Assembly (NCBI GenBank): GCA_003563255.1
Contig: PWSL01000104.1
Coordinates: forward strand, 1 to 5,481
DNA length: 5,481 bases
Direction: 5' to 3'
From: Desulfonatronospira sp.
Lineage (GTDB): Bacteria; Desulfobacterota; Desulfovibrionia; Desulfovibrionales; Desulfonatronovibrionaceae
The notes under the pieces: model-generated
Seen by the model: the letters and a program-made list of their open reading frames with translations, nothing else
What the model was told of the DNA's origin: nothing
Database searches by the model: none
Part shown: positions 1 through 5,005 of the stretch, one piece after another
Numbering within the stretch: the first letter of the stretch is position 1
Layout: each line of letters begins with the position of its first letter
Made by a program: the position numbers and the translations under genes

Positions 1-174
1 CCGGGTGTTATGCCTTGGGCCGAAGGAGCCGTCAGCAGTGATTTATACCTCTGTGTAATAACAGCTCAAGAGCTGGAAATCCGGATTCTGCTGGCTGATA
101 TACGTGATCCGGAAAAGGGAATAATTTTGCGTTTTTGGTTGAAAGGCAGAACCCTAAAGGCCTTGGATGTGTAA
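1..174 (+). CDS. C-terminal fragment of an unrecognised protein, shortened by element 1
   Basis: An open frame runs from the first base of the window (frame 1) for 57 codons to a TAA at 172-174. The gene begins outside the window. The visible part is mixed hydrophobic and charged, with segments such as ELEIRILLADIRDPEKG and LRFWLKGRTLKALDV. I recognise no family motif, signal peptide or membrane helix in it. The stop codon is not native-looking: TAA is part of the inverted-repeat terminus GTAACC of the element starting at 171. Joining the two copies of the flanking TTGGATG repeat (163-169 and 273-279) continues the frame as LDGMFQVQAGK followed by TGA at 306-308. The ancestral protein therefore probably ended at 308, about 10 residues further on. 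The reading frame is seen directly; that it is a real gene is inferred from this in-frame repair. No function is proposed. Confidence 0.55.
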   Translation, partial: PGVMPWAEGAVSSDLYLCVITAQELEIRILLADIRDPEKGIILRFWLKGRTLKALDV

Positions 175-279
175 CCATTCAGGGGATGCCGGAATCACGC
201 CTCTGGCGTGACTGGGGGCAGTCCCCTGGCCTTGTGCCATTAGTCACCACCGAGGACCCCCTGAATGCTTACTTGGATG
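163..279. repeat. 7-bp direct repeat flanking element 1 (putative target-site duplication)
   Basis: TTGGATG occurs at 163-169 immediately left of element 1 and again at 273-279 immediately right of it. One base (T170) separates the left copy from the GTAACC terminus, so the mobile unit may include that T; the solitary terminus at 2985 also reads TGTAACC. Removing the element and one repeat copy restores an open frame, which supports a genuine target-site duplication. Confidence 0.65.
171..272 (+). mobile_element. MITE-like inverted-repeat element, copy 1
   Basis: This is a 102-bp element with no coding capacity. The left end GTAACCATTCAGGGG (171-185) is matched by the inverted right end CCCCCTGAATGCTTAC (257-272), 14 of 16 positions. 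The interior contains a perfect 7-bp hairpin, TCACGCC (195-201) with GGCGTGA (205-211) around a TCT loop, and a GGGG/CCCC pairing at 214-226. The segment CCTTGTGCCA near 230-239 and the CACCACCGAG-type stretch near 245-254 match the reverse complement of the second copy at 5126-5214, so the two are homologous and in opposite orientation. The flanks carry the direct repeat TTGGATG (163-169 and 273-279), consistent with a 7-bp target-site duplication. A transposase-dependent MITE or a REP-like element both fit; no transposase gene is present to decide. Confidence 0.85.
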
Positions 280-324
280 GGATGTTTCAGGTTCAGGCCG
301 GTAAATGAGAACTGTTCAGTTTTT

Positions 325-353
325 TTGACAGTCTGGGCTTGCTGAACAATAAT
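325..353 (+). promoter_or_regulatory. Strong sigma-70-like promoter facing the cytochrome gene in antisense
   Basis: The -35 box TTGACA (325-330) is a perfect consensus. A 17-bp spacer leads to AATAAT (348-353), five of six matches to TATAAT. It points to the right, into the 3' end of the minus-strand cytochrome gene that stops at 371, so a transcript would start near 360 and be antisense to it. No plus-strand gene follows closely. It may drive an antisense or small RNA, or be a relic of the gene order before element 1 arrived. Transcription itself is not shown by the sequence. Confidence 0.45.
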
Positions 354-360
354 TCAGCAA
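339..360. repeat. Perfect 8-bp inverted repeat over the -10 box and beside the cytochrome stop
   Basis: TTGCTGAA (339-346) and TTCAGCAA (353-360) are exact inverted repeats around a 6-base gap (CAATAA). The repeat is centred on the candidate -10 hexamer at 348-353, a usual operator position. It also lies 10 bp beyond the stop of the minus-strand cytochrome gene, so it could instead form the stem of a transcript end. No T tract directly follows the stem in the minus-strand transcript, which argues against a classical intrinsic terminator. Confidence 0.5.
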
Positions 361-370
361 CCCCAATAAG

Positions 371-646
371 TTACAGGCTTTCAAGGTGTTTCAGCAAAGA
401 CTGGCGTTCAGCATCGCTTAGAGGCTCTCCGAAATTTCCCTTGCCCTCCATTCTACTGACCGTGTCTTTCCAGCCGTCCATGTCATGGCCGGCTCTTTCA
501 ATTCTTCCAGCCCCATGACATGTTGTGCAGCGGTTTTCCATAATGACCTGTCCGTCACCAGCCATCAGGCTCTTGCCCTGCAGGCCGAAAACAAGAAACC
601 CGCTTAGAATCGCCATGCATAAAGGTGCCACTATAAACTTTTTCAT
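371..646 (-). CDS. Small exported monohaem c-type cytochrome
   Basis: A 91-residue protein. Residues 1-29 form a signal peptide: a lysine-bearing start (MKK), a hydrophobic core to about residue 22 and a likely cut after LMA. This places the protein in the periplasm, attached or soluble. The haem-binding motif CTTCH lies at residues 40-44, with Cys40 and Cys43 binding haem and His44 as the proximal ligand. Met66 in the SRMEGKG segment is the likeliest distal ligand; Met56 is the alternative. The C-terminal SDAERQSLLKHLE helix is typical of class I cytochromes c. The start is supported by a GGGGAG Shine-Dalgarno sequence about 7 bases upstream. The gene stands alone, with no oxidase or dehydrogenase next to it, so its redox partner is unknown. 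At this size it is a minimal single-domain electron carrier. The family call is firm; the physiological role is not. Confidence 0.9.
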   Translation of the reverse strand: MKKFIVAPLCMAILSGFLVFGLQGKSLMAGDGQVIMENRCTTCHGAGRIERAGHDMDGWKDTVSRMEGKGNFGEPLSDAERQSLLKHLESL

Positions 647-764
647 TCTCTGCTCCCCTTGTTTCTCCTATAAACATGTTACTGATAATTCCAAGTTGTA
701 ATCAAGATGATTTCTCCAGACAGTTATGAATATCACTAAGATCGGAAAACCAGAAAAAAATTTT

Positions 765-836
765 ACCACAGAGGACACAGAGTTAGCAGTGTCATCTTAT
801 GCCTTTTTCTCTGTGAATCTCTGTGATCTCTGTGGT
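765..836. repeat. Dispersed palindromic intergenic repeat (ACCACAGAG type)
   Basis: ACCACAGAGGACACAGAG (765-782) is matched by the inverted CTCTGTGATCTCTGTGGT (819-836), 16 of 18 positions, around a 36-bp centre. The right arm is preceded by a further CTCTGTGAAT unit, so CTCTGTG is repeated three times from about 809. From memory, repeats of this type are scattered in intergenic regions of many environmental bacteria, including Desulfobacterota; I could not search. Translated by chance it gives NFTTEDTEL and FFSVNLCDLCG, a familiar spurious-ORF signature, so the plus-strand open frame across it (726-1064) is not a gene. Confidence 0.8.
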
Positions 837-840
837 GTCA

Positions 841-1198
841 AACATTTGATGACAACGGGCATAAAGATCATCTTGAATGCAAATCAGAATAAGTTTATTT
901 CAAGAATCAAATTTAAATTCAGCATAAGACAGGGGGTTGTAAGTTGTCAATCAGCAAGTAATTCCAAGTCCAAACAAACAGGATTCCAGAGTTTATCCAG
1001 CATATTCAATGGGTTATGTTGGAAAGTGTGGCAATATTTGCTGCGCTGCATGTGCCGGATTTGAAAAAGGCTTTTGTCCTGGTCAAATTCATACTCAGGT
1101 TTTCCTGCTTTTCGGGATGCTCTGGATCAGAACTCAAGGACGGGGAAAACCAGCAAGTCTTATTCAGTCAGATGTAAATAATTCAGGACAGGACCTCT
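841..1198. other. Intergenic stretch with no convincing gene
   Basis: Between the palindromic repeat and the small membrane-protein gene I find no convincing coding region on either strand. The open frame at 1009-1248 lacks a Shine-Dalgarno sequence, overlaps the genuine minus-strand gene and has no family features despite its four cysteines. Short matches worth noting are TAATTCCAAGT at 959-969, also present at 686-696, and ATCATCTTGA at 867-876, the inverse of 702-711. I see no tRNA, no clear promoter and no terminator with a U tract. Confidence 0.6.
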
Positions 1199-1384
1199 CT
1201 ATCTCCGGAAAATTTTTTTTAGATCTTGATATCCGGCAGCCAAAGTAAAAATAAGGATTAAAACAAGAATGTAAAAAGCCGGACTTCCGGCGGGCAGCAT
1301 TTGCAGGAAATAAAGAAAAGGAAAGGCTATAAGTAAAAGCAGCCCAATCAAGAAGAGATAATATCCAAGAGATCTGTTGCTCAT
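1199..1384 (-). CDS. Small two-helix membrane protein, function unknown
   Basis: A 61-residue protein with two predicted transmembrane helices, roughly residues 7-29 and 35-52. They are separated by a short turn (PAGSP at 31-35), and a positively charged tail (KKIFRR) ends the protein. The positive-inside rule suggests that both ends face the cytoplasm. The start is well supported: a full AAGGAGGT Shine-Dalgarno sequence lies on the minus strand at 1393-1400, with GGAGG 9 bases before the ATG. That makes it a more credible gene than the overlapping minus-strand frame at 1164-1406, which encodes no membrane pattern. I do not recognise a family. It resembles the many short uncharacterised inner-membrane proteins of proteobacteria. 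It stands alone, divergent from the hydrolase gene that starts at 1714. Translation is likely; function is unknown. Confidence 0.75.
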   Translation of the reverse strand: MSNRSLGYYLFLIGLLLLIAFPFLYFLQMLPAGSPAFYILVLILIFTLAAGYQDLKKIFRR

Positions 1385-1392
1385 AACTGTTG

Positions 1393-1400
1393 ACCTCCTT
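1393..1400 (-). promoter_or_regulatory. Consensus Shine-Dalgarno of the small membrane protein
   Basis: On the minus strand the sequence reads AAGGAGGT, followed by 8 bases and ATG (1384-1382). This is the longest match to the 16S rRNA tail in the window. It decides the frame and start of the 61-residue protein. Confidence 0.8.
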
Positions 1401-1430
1401 TGTCATTGTTCACGAGTCAATAGTTCCACG

Positions 1431-1478
1431 GCCAAAAAATCTGGATGACATGATGTGTCAGCAAAAAGCTTTTTTGGC
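1431..1478. repeat. Nested inverted repeat (cruciform-like) in the divergent intergenic region
   Basis: An outer exact 9-bp pair, GCCAAAAAA (1431-1439) with TTTTTTGGC (1470-1478), encloses an inner exact 5-bp pair, TGACA (1446-1450) with TGTCA (1456-1460), around a TGATG loop. The right arm also overlaps a 12-bp palindrome, AAAAAGCTTTTT (1463-1474). It sits between the divergent genes for the small membrane protein and the hydrolase. It may be a bidirectional transcription block, a regulator site or a small mobile-repeat remnant; the sequence alone does not decide. Confidence 0.55.
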
Positions 1479-1518
1479 TCCACACCTGCTAAATAATAAT
1501 ATATGTCAGCGATTAAAA

Positions 1519-1548
1519 TTGACAACCGGAAATGAAATTGAGGCTAAT
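1519..1548 (+). promoter_or_regulatory. Candidate promoter of the C45-like hydrolase gene
   Basis: A consensus -35 box TTGACA (1519-1524) is followed after 18 bp by GCTAAT (1543-1548), four of six matches to TATAAT. Transcription would start near 1555, leaving a leader of about 160 bases before the ATG at 1714. The exact 8-bp inverted repeat AGCGATTA (1508-1515) / TAATCGCT (1545-1552) brackets the promoter and overlaps its -10 box, so a repressor could act here. Confidence 0.4.
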
Positions 1549-1673
1549 CGCTTCAGGCTGTTTGCATTCACGATTGATATATCTTACTTCTTCCCTTGGC
1601 TGTGGTTTAGAGCAGCCTGGCGGATAAGCAGGGACTTATGAAGAGAAGCTTTGAAACACGAAAATGGCTGTAG

Positions 1674-1690
1674 AGGATGCGGGGCATCCT
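1674..1690 (+). other. GC-rich leader hairpin just upstream of the hydrolase ribosome binding site
   Basis: AGGATGC (1674-1680) and GCATCCT (1684-1690) pair perfectly around a GGG triloop. The stem ends 13 bases before the GGAGG at 1704-1708. In the leader transcript it could influence translation of the hydrolase. It lies inside the longer frame that begins with TTG at 1651, and so weighs mildly against that upstream start. Confidence 0.45.
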
Positions 1691-1713
1691 GCCGGCCGGG
1701 CACGGAGGTGGTA

Positions 1714-2973
1714 ATGAGATCCAATGTTTTTTTCAGGCCGGGCAAAGTAATCACCTTGCTGGTTGCGGTTTCGCTGGTTTGTCTGCTGTGCGCATCTTCT
1801 TGGGCTCTGGCCGGCAGTAATGGTTCCCAGCAAGCAGACGTTACAGGGGAGTCTGTAGACGAATTTGAAGGCGGGGAGCGGTATCAGGCCGGTGAGATCA
1901 ATATCCTTAATCTTTCCGGATCATACCGGGAAATGGGGCGTCAATACGGCCGGTTGCTGTCCAAGCCCATGCAGGAGCTTTATCAGTCAGCCATTGTAGA
2001 GTATTTTAAAAAAGAGAAGGGGCTTTCTTCTGAGGACATGCTTCTGGCCGCCAGAGGTCTCTACGAATTTTATCCCCGGCGATTCAAGGATATCATGGAA
2101 GGAATGGCCGAGACGTCCGGTCTTTCCCTTGAGGAGCACATCCTGCTCAACGGGCTGGAACTTTACGGCACCATGAGCGGATGCTCCGCCATATTTGCCT
2201 GGGATGATTATACGCCCGGCGGACAGCTGATTGCCGGAAGAAACTACGACTGGTTCGACAGCTACACGGATTTTGCCGAAAACCTCACCGTTACCGTCTT
2301 CAATCCGGATTCCGGAGTTCCAGCTACTATTGTCACCTTTGCCGGGGTAATCTATGCCACAACCGGAATGAATGCCAAGGGGCTTTTTCTGGAGCTGAAC
2401 AATGCATTGCCTTCCGGTGGTGGACTCACCTATACCAACCGGGTACATGCCATAAGCAATCTCATGGCTTTTCTTTTCGACTACGAAAGCATGGAACAAC
2501 TGGACGCGGCCATGAACACCACCCGTTCCAATTTTTCCTATATTATTAATACAGCCGACTCCAGGGGGGCTTATTCATATGAATGGCCACCTTTTGATCT
2601 CCTCCGCCGCTCAGGGGATGAGCCCGGGCTTCTGGTGTCCACCAACCATTTTGTTGATCCCTCATGGGGACTGATGCAACAGGAGGGTACCGGGTTTCGA
2701 TCCGTTGAGCGCCGCGACAACCTGCTGGAGCAGGCCCGCAAATACAAGGGAAATATTGATCTGGGGAAAATGAAGGACATGTTGGACACGCCCCTGGAAA
2801 AGGGCGGACCCACCTGGCCGGATCAAGGTGATATCCGGACCGTTTATCAGGTAGTCGCAGTGCCGGAGTCGCTTGCTTTGTGGGTCAAGGTGCCCGGCTT
2901 TCAGGACTGGATCGGTATTGACCTCAAATCACTTTTTCATGAACAGGGGTCAGAAGTCAGAGGTTCGGGGTAA
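1714..2973 (+). CDS. Exported C45-type Ntn-hydrolase (linear amide C-N hydrolase / acyltransferase family)
   Basis: A 419-residue protein. ATG 1714 is chosen because GGAGG (1704-1708) precedes it by 5 bases and a signal peptide begins there; the in-frame TTG at 1651 would bury the signal. Residues 1-33 are a secretion signal (basic MRSNVFFRPGK, hydrophobic core, ALA cut site), so the protein is probably periplasmic. The mature part shows the C45/choloylglycine-hydrolase layout: an N-terminal helical part (REMGRQYG near 72-79), then SGCSA with Cys157 as the likely nucleophile. It continues with AGRNYDW (residues 174-180; Arg176 and Asp179 are typical active-site positions), TTGMNAKGL and STNHF (309-313). 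This family hydrolyses non-peptide amides or transfers acyl groups after autocatalytic cleavage exposes the cysteine; the actual substrate here is not predictable. The final residues (EQGSEVRGSG) look like low-complexity repeat rather than the domain end. The fold call is firm; the substrate is unknown. Confidence 0.82.
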   Translation: MRSNVFFRPGKVITLLVAVSLVCLLCASSWALAGSNGSQQADVTGESVDEFEGGERYQAGEINILNLSGSYREMGRQYGRLLSKPMQELYQSAIVEYFKKEKGLSSEDMLLAARGLYEFYPRRFKDIMEGMAETSGLSLEEHILLNGLELYGTMSGCSAIFAWDDYTPGGQLIAGRNYDWFDSYTDFAENLTVTVFNPDSGVPATIVTFAGVIYATTGMNAKGLFLELNNALPSGGGLTYTNRVHAISNLMAFLFDYESMEQLDAAMNTTRSNFSYIINTADSRGAYSYEWPPFDLLRRSGDEPGLLVSTNHFVDPSWGLMQQEGTGFRSVERRDNLLEQARKYKGNIDLGKMKDMLDTPLEKGGPTWPDQGDIRTVYQVVAVPESLALWVKVPGFQDWIGIDLKSLFHEQGSEVRGSG

Positions 2974-2984
2974 GTTCAAATAAA

Positions 2985-2997
2985 TGTAACCATTCAG
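2985..2997 (+). repeat. Solitary terminus of the MITE-like element
   Basis: TGTAACCATTCAG (2985-2997) is identical to the left end of elements 1 and 2, 12 of its 13 bases matching the GTAACCATTCAGGGGG terminus, but it continues as TATCC instead of GGGGG. No matching inverted end follows before the permease gene. It is probably the remains of a third, decayed or recombined copy. It begins 12 bases after the hydrolase stop codon. Confidence 0.6.
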
Positions 2998-3049
2998 TAT
3001 CCGACTTTTTGCAGTCGCATATTGATATGTTTTGCGTAAATTTTTTACC

Positions 3050-3111
3050 CTGCAACTACACTTAGAAAAAGGATTAATTGTTAAATTATGGACGGATAAG
3101 TGTCGTTGTAG
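3050..3111. repeat. Long imperfect inverted repeat upstream of the permease gene
   Basis: CTGCAACTACACTTA (3050-3064) pairs with TAAGTGTCGTTGTAG (3097-3111). Of 15 positions, 13 are Watson-Crick pairs, one is G-U (3052/3109) and one is mismatched (3057/3104). The 32-base AT-rich loop contains GGATTAATTG. It ends 89 bases before the permease ATG. It may be a leader structure, an operator pair or a decayed repeat element. It matches no riboswitch class I know. Confidence 0.55.
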
Positions 3112-3200
3112 AGTTAATTGCAGACCTGTTTTCCAGTCAAAATAACAGATATTGAATCAGAATAAGTATCCTTAACCATGTATATCGCCGGAAATGCTGC

Positions 3201-4961
3201 ATGCAGAATAAGAAAAGCTCGACTTTCAAAGACATGAAGAACCGGTCCAGGGCACCGGGCCATCTTTTGTATGCCGTGGACGAGCATCCTCCATGGTGGA
3301 TGAGTGCATTGCTGGGCCTGCAGCTGGTACTGCTCATCGTTGGCCCCATAACCATTACTCCGGTGGTGGTGGCCAGGGTGGCTGAAATCGACCCCGGGCA
3401 GTTCTCGTGGATCATTTTCGCCTCGCTTGTGGCCAGCGGCATCGGTACTTTTATTCAGGTCCGGCGGGTGGGCAAAATCGGCTCAGGGTATCTGCTGTTT
3501 ATCGGTTCCTCAGGGGCGTTTATCGCCTGTTCTCTGGCAGCGGCCGAGGTAGGGGGCATGTCCCTGGTGGCCACCATGGCTGTTCTTTCGGCTCCGCTGC
3601 AGATTCTTTTCGGGCTGTTTTTAGGCCCTTTGCGCAGGATCATCACTCCCCTGGTGGGGGGCGTGATCATAATGCTCATTGTAGTCAGTGTGCTGAGCAT
3701 AGCCCTGGATCTCATGAGCGGACAGCAGGAGGATGTTCCGCAAAGCCACTACCTCCTGGTATCCGTGGGCACTCTGGTGTTCATCCTCCTCCTGGCGGTG
3801 TTCGGCAACAGGGTGGTGCGTTTGTGGAGCCTGGTGCTGGGCATCTTTGCCGGCACACTCATGGCTTCATTTCTGGGTATGACCGACTTTTCCGGGCTGG
3901 CCGGGGAAAGCTGGGCCGGGCTGCCTTCGGGCAGCTGGCCGGGATTCTCCCTGGTCCCTGCACCTGAGTTTTTGTCCATATACCTGGCCTTTGCCCTGGT
4001 GACCATTGTGGGGGGCGTGGAAACCCTGGGCGACAGCATGGCCATCCAGAAGATCTCACAGCGAAATTTCCGCAAAATCGACTATGAAAGGGTCCAGGGG
4101 GCCATATATGCCGATGGCACATCCAACGCAATAGCCGGAGCCCTGGGAACAATCCCCAACACCACCTATTCCAATGCCATTCCGGCGGTGGAGCTTACCG
4201 GTGTTTCCGCCCGCAGGGTCGGCTACTGCGCTGCCCTTATTCTGGTGCTTCTGGCCTTTTCCCCCAAGATGGCCGCACTGATTGCCGCAATTCCTTCCCC
4301 TGTAATCGGAGCTTTTCTGTTTGTCCTGCTGTCCATGCTTTTTGTAACCGGGATAAAGCTGGCGGCTTCCTATGGGCTTAATTATGAAAGCGGGATTATA
4401 ATCGGGGTTTCCTTCTGGACAGGCTATGCCTTTGAAAACCAGTTCTTTTTTCCGGATATGATTCCGGAAGCTGCCGAGCCTTTCATGGCCAATGGCATGG
4501 CCATGGGCGGACTTGCCGCTATTTTGCTAAGCCTTCTTTTTCACTTGAGACCCGCAGGCCAGGCCAGCTTTGTCGTGGAGCGCAACGTGCGGGATTTTAC
4601 CCGGCTGCAGAATTTTATCAATGAATACGCCACAGCCAGGAAGGTTGCCCCTTATCAGTTACAGAAGCTGCACCTCACCGCAGAGGAACTTTTCGCTTAT
4701 CTCTGCGCCTCGGAAGAGTTCAAGGCTCCGCGCATGCAGGTGAACCTGCGCAGGGAAAACAGAAAAATTTATGTGGAATTCATCGACTCTTCCTCTGCCA
4801 GGGACCTGGATTTTGTCCTTGAGGAGCTCGAGGAAAAAGACGGAGAGGTGGATCCCGCAGAACTCGGGCTTCTGCTTCTGGGAAAATATGCCGAGAACAT
4901 AAGGCATATCAAGATCGGAGGCATCAACTATATTTCCTTTGATCTGCCTGATGAAGAGTAA
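3201..4961 (+). CDS. NCS2-family nucleobase transporter fused to a degenerate RsbW-like HATPase domain
   Basis: A 586-residue inner-membrane protein. Residues 30-450 carry the NCS2/NAT (xanthine-uracil permease, SLC23) fold: PPWWMSALLGLQ at the first helix, GSGYLLFIGSSGAF (95-108) at helix 3, VETLGD (273-278) at helix 8, and DGTSNAIAGALGTIPNTTY (305-323) leading into helix 10. Such proteins import purines, pyrimidines or ascorbate with H+ or Na+. The usual length is about 430-460 residues; here about 130 extra follow. They resemble an anti-sigma-factor HATPase: LHLTAEELFAYL (490-501) like the N box, IYVEFIDSSSARD (523-535) like the D-x-G box, and LGLLLLGKYAENIRHIKIGG (555-574) like the closing motif. 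The N-box Asn and the D-x-G glycine are missing, so ATP binding is doubtful. The start has a weak ribosome site (GGAA at 3190-3193); Met12 (3234) is an alternative. The dehydrogenase fragment follows after 44 bp, probably co-transcribed. The transporter fold is secure; the substrate is not. Confidence 0.88.
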   Translation: MQNKKSSTFKDMKNRSRAPGHLLYAVDEHPPWWMSALLGLQLVLLIVGPITITPVVVARVAEIDPGQFSWIIFASLVASGIGTFIQVRRVGKIGSGYLLFIGSSGAFIACSLAAAEVGGMSLVATMAVLSAPLQILFGLFLGPLRRIITPLVGGVIIMLIVVSVLSIALDLMSGQQEDVPQSHYLLVSVGTLVFILLLAVFGNRVVRLWSLVLGIFAGTLMASFLGMTDFSGLAGESWAGLPSGSWPGFSLVPAPEFLSIYLAFALVTIVGGVETLGDSMAIQKISQRNFRKIDYERVQGAIYADGTSNAIAGALGTIPNTTYSNAIPAVELTGVSARRVGYCAALILVLLAFSPKMAALIAAIPSPVIGAFLFVLLSMLFVTGIKLAASYGLNYESGIIIGVSFWTGYAFENQFFFPDMIPEAAEPFMANGMAMGGLAAILLSLLFHLRPAGQASFVVERNVRDFTRLQNFINEYATARKVAPYQLQKLHLTAEELFAYLCASEEFKAPRMQVNLRRENRKIYVEFIDSSSARDLDFVLEELEEKDGEVDPAELGLLLLGKYAENIRHIKIGGINYISFDLPDEE

Positions 4962-4994
4962 GAACAAGCCTGGAAGACAGCAGCAAAGAGAGAC

Positions 4995-5000
4995 AGGAGG
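4995..5000 (+). promoter_or_regulatory. Shine-Dalgarno of the truncated dehydrogenase
   Basis: AGGAGG lies 5 bases before ATG 5006. It fixes the start of the dehydrogenase fragment. With only 44 bp separating that start from the permease stop, it supports a former two-gene operon. Confidence 0.75.
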
Positions 5001-5005
5001 CCCCC

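Noticed and set aside
1022..1040. Sigma-54-like TGGCA...TTGC sequence
   Set aside because: Only 8 bases separate GG and GC, whereas sigma-54 promoters need 10.
726..1064. Plus-strand open frame of 112 codons
   Set aside because: It runs through the dispersed palindromic repeat; the peptide NFTTEDTEL...FFSVNLCDLCG is a known-looking repeat translation, and no ribosome site or family feature is present.
1009..1248. Cysteine-containing plus-strand open frame of 79 codons
   Set aside because: No Shine-Dalgarno, no CxxCH or metal-site spacing that convinces, and it overlaps the better supported minus-strand membrane-protein gene.
1651..1713. Upstream TTG start of the hydrolase, giving a Cys-rich 21-residue extension
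   Set aside because: No ribosome site at 1651; it crosses a GC-rich hairpin and would place the signal peptide internally. ATG 1714 has GGAGG and begins the signal peptide.
1987..2499. 170-codon open frame on the minus strand inside the hydrolase gene
   Set aside because: It is a shadow of a gene with clear family motifs; its peptide shows no recognisable domain.
3002..3029. Small hairpins CGACT/AGTCG and CATAT/ATATG after the hydrolase as an intrinsic terminator
   Set aside because: Stems are only 5 bp and the first has no U tract; the short TTTT after the second is too weak to call.
3407..3967. 186-codon open frame in another plus-strand frame inside the permease
   Set aside because: Compositional shadow of the permease (Gly/Arg/His-rich, no domain), while the permease frame carries conserved NCS2 motifs.
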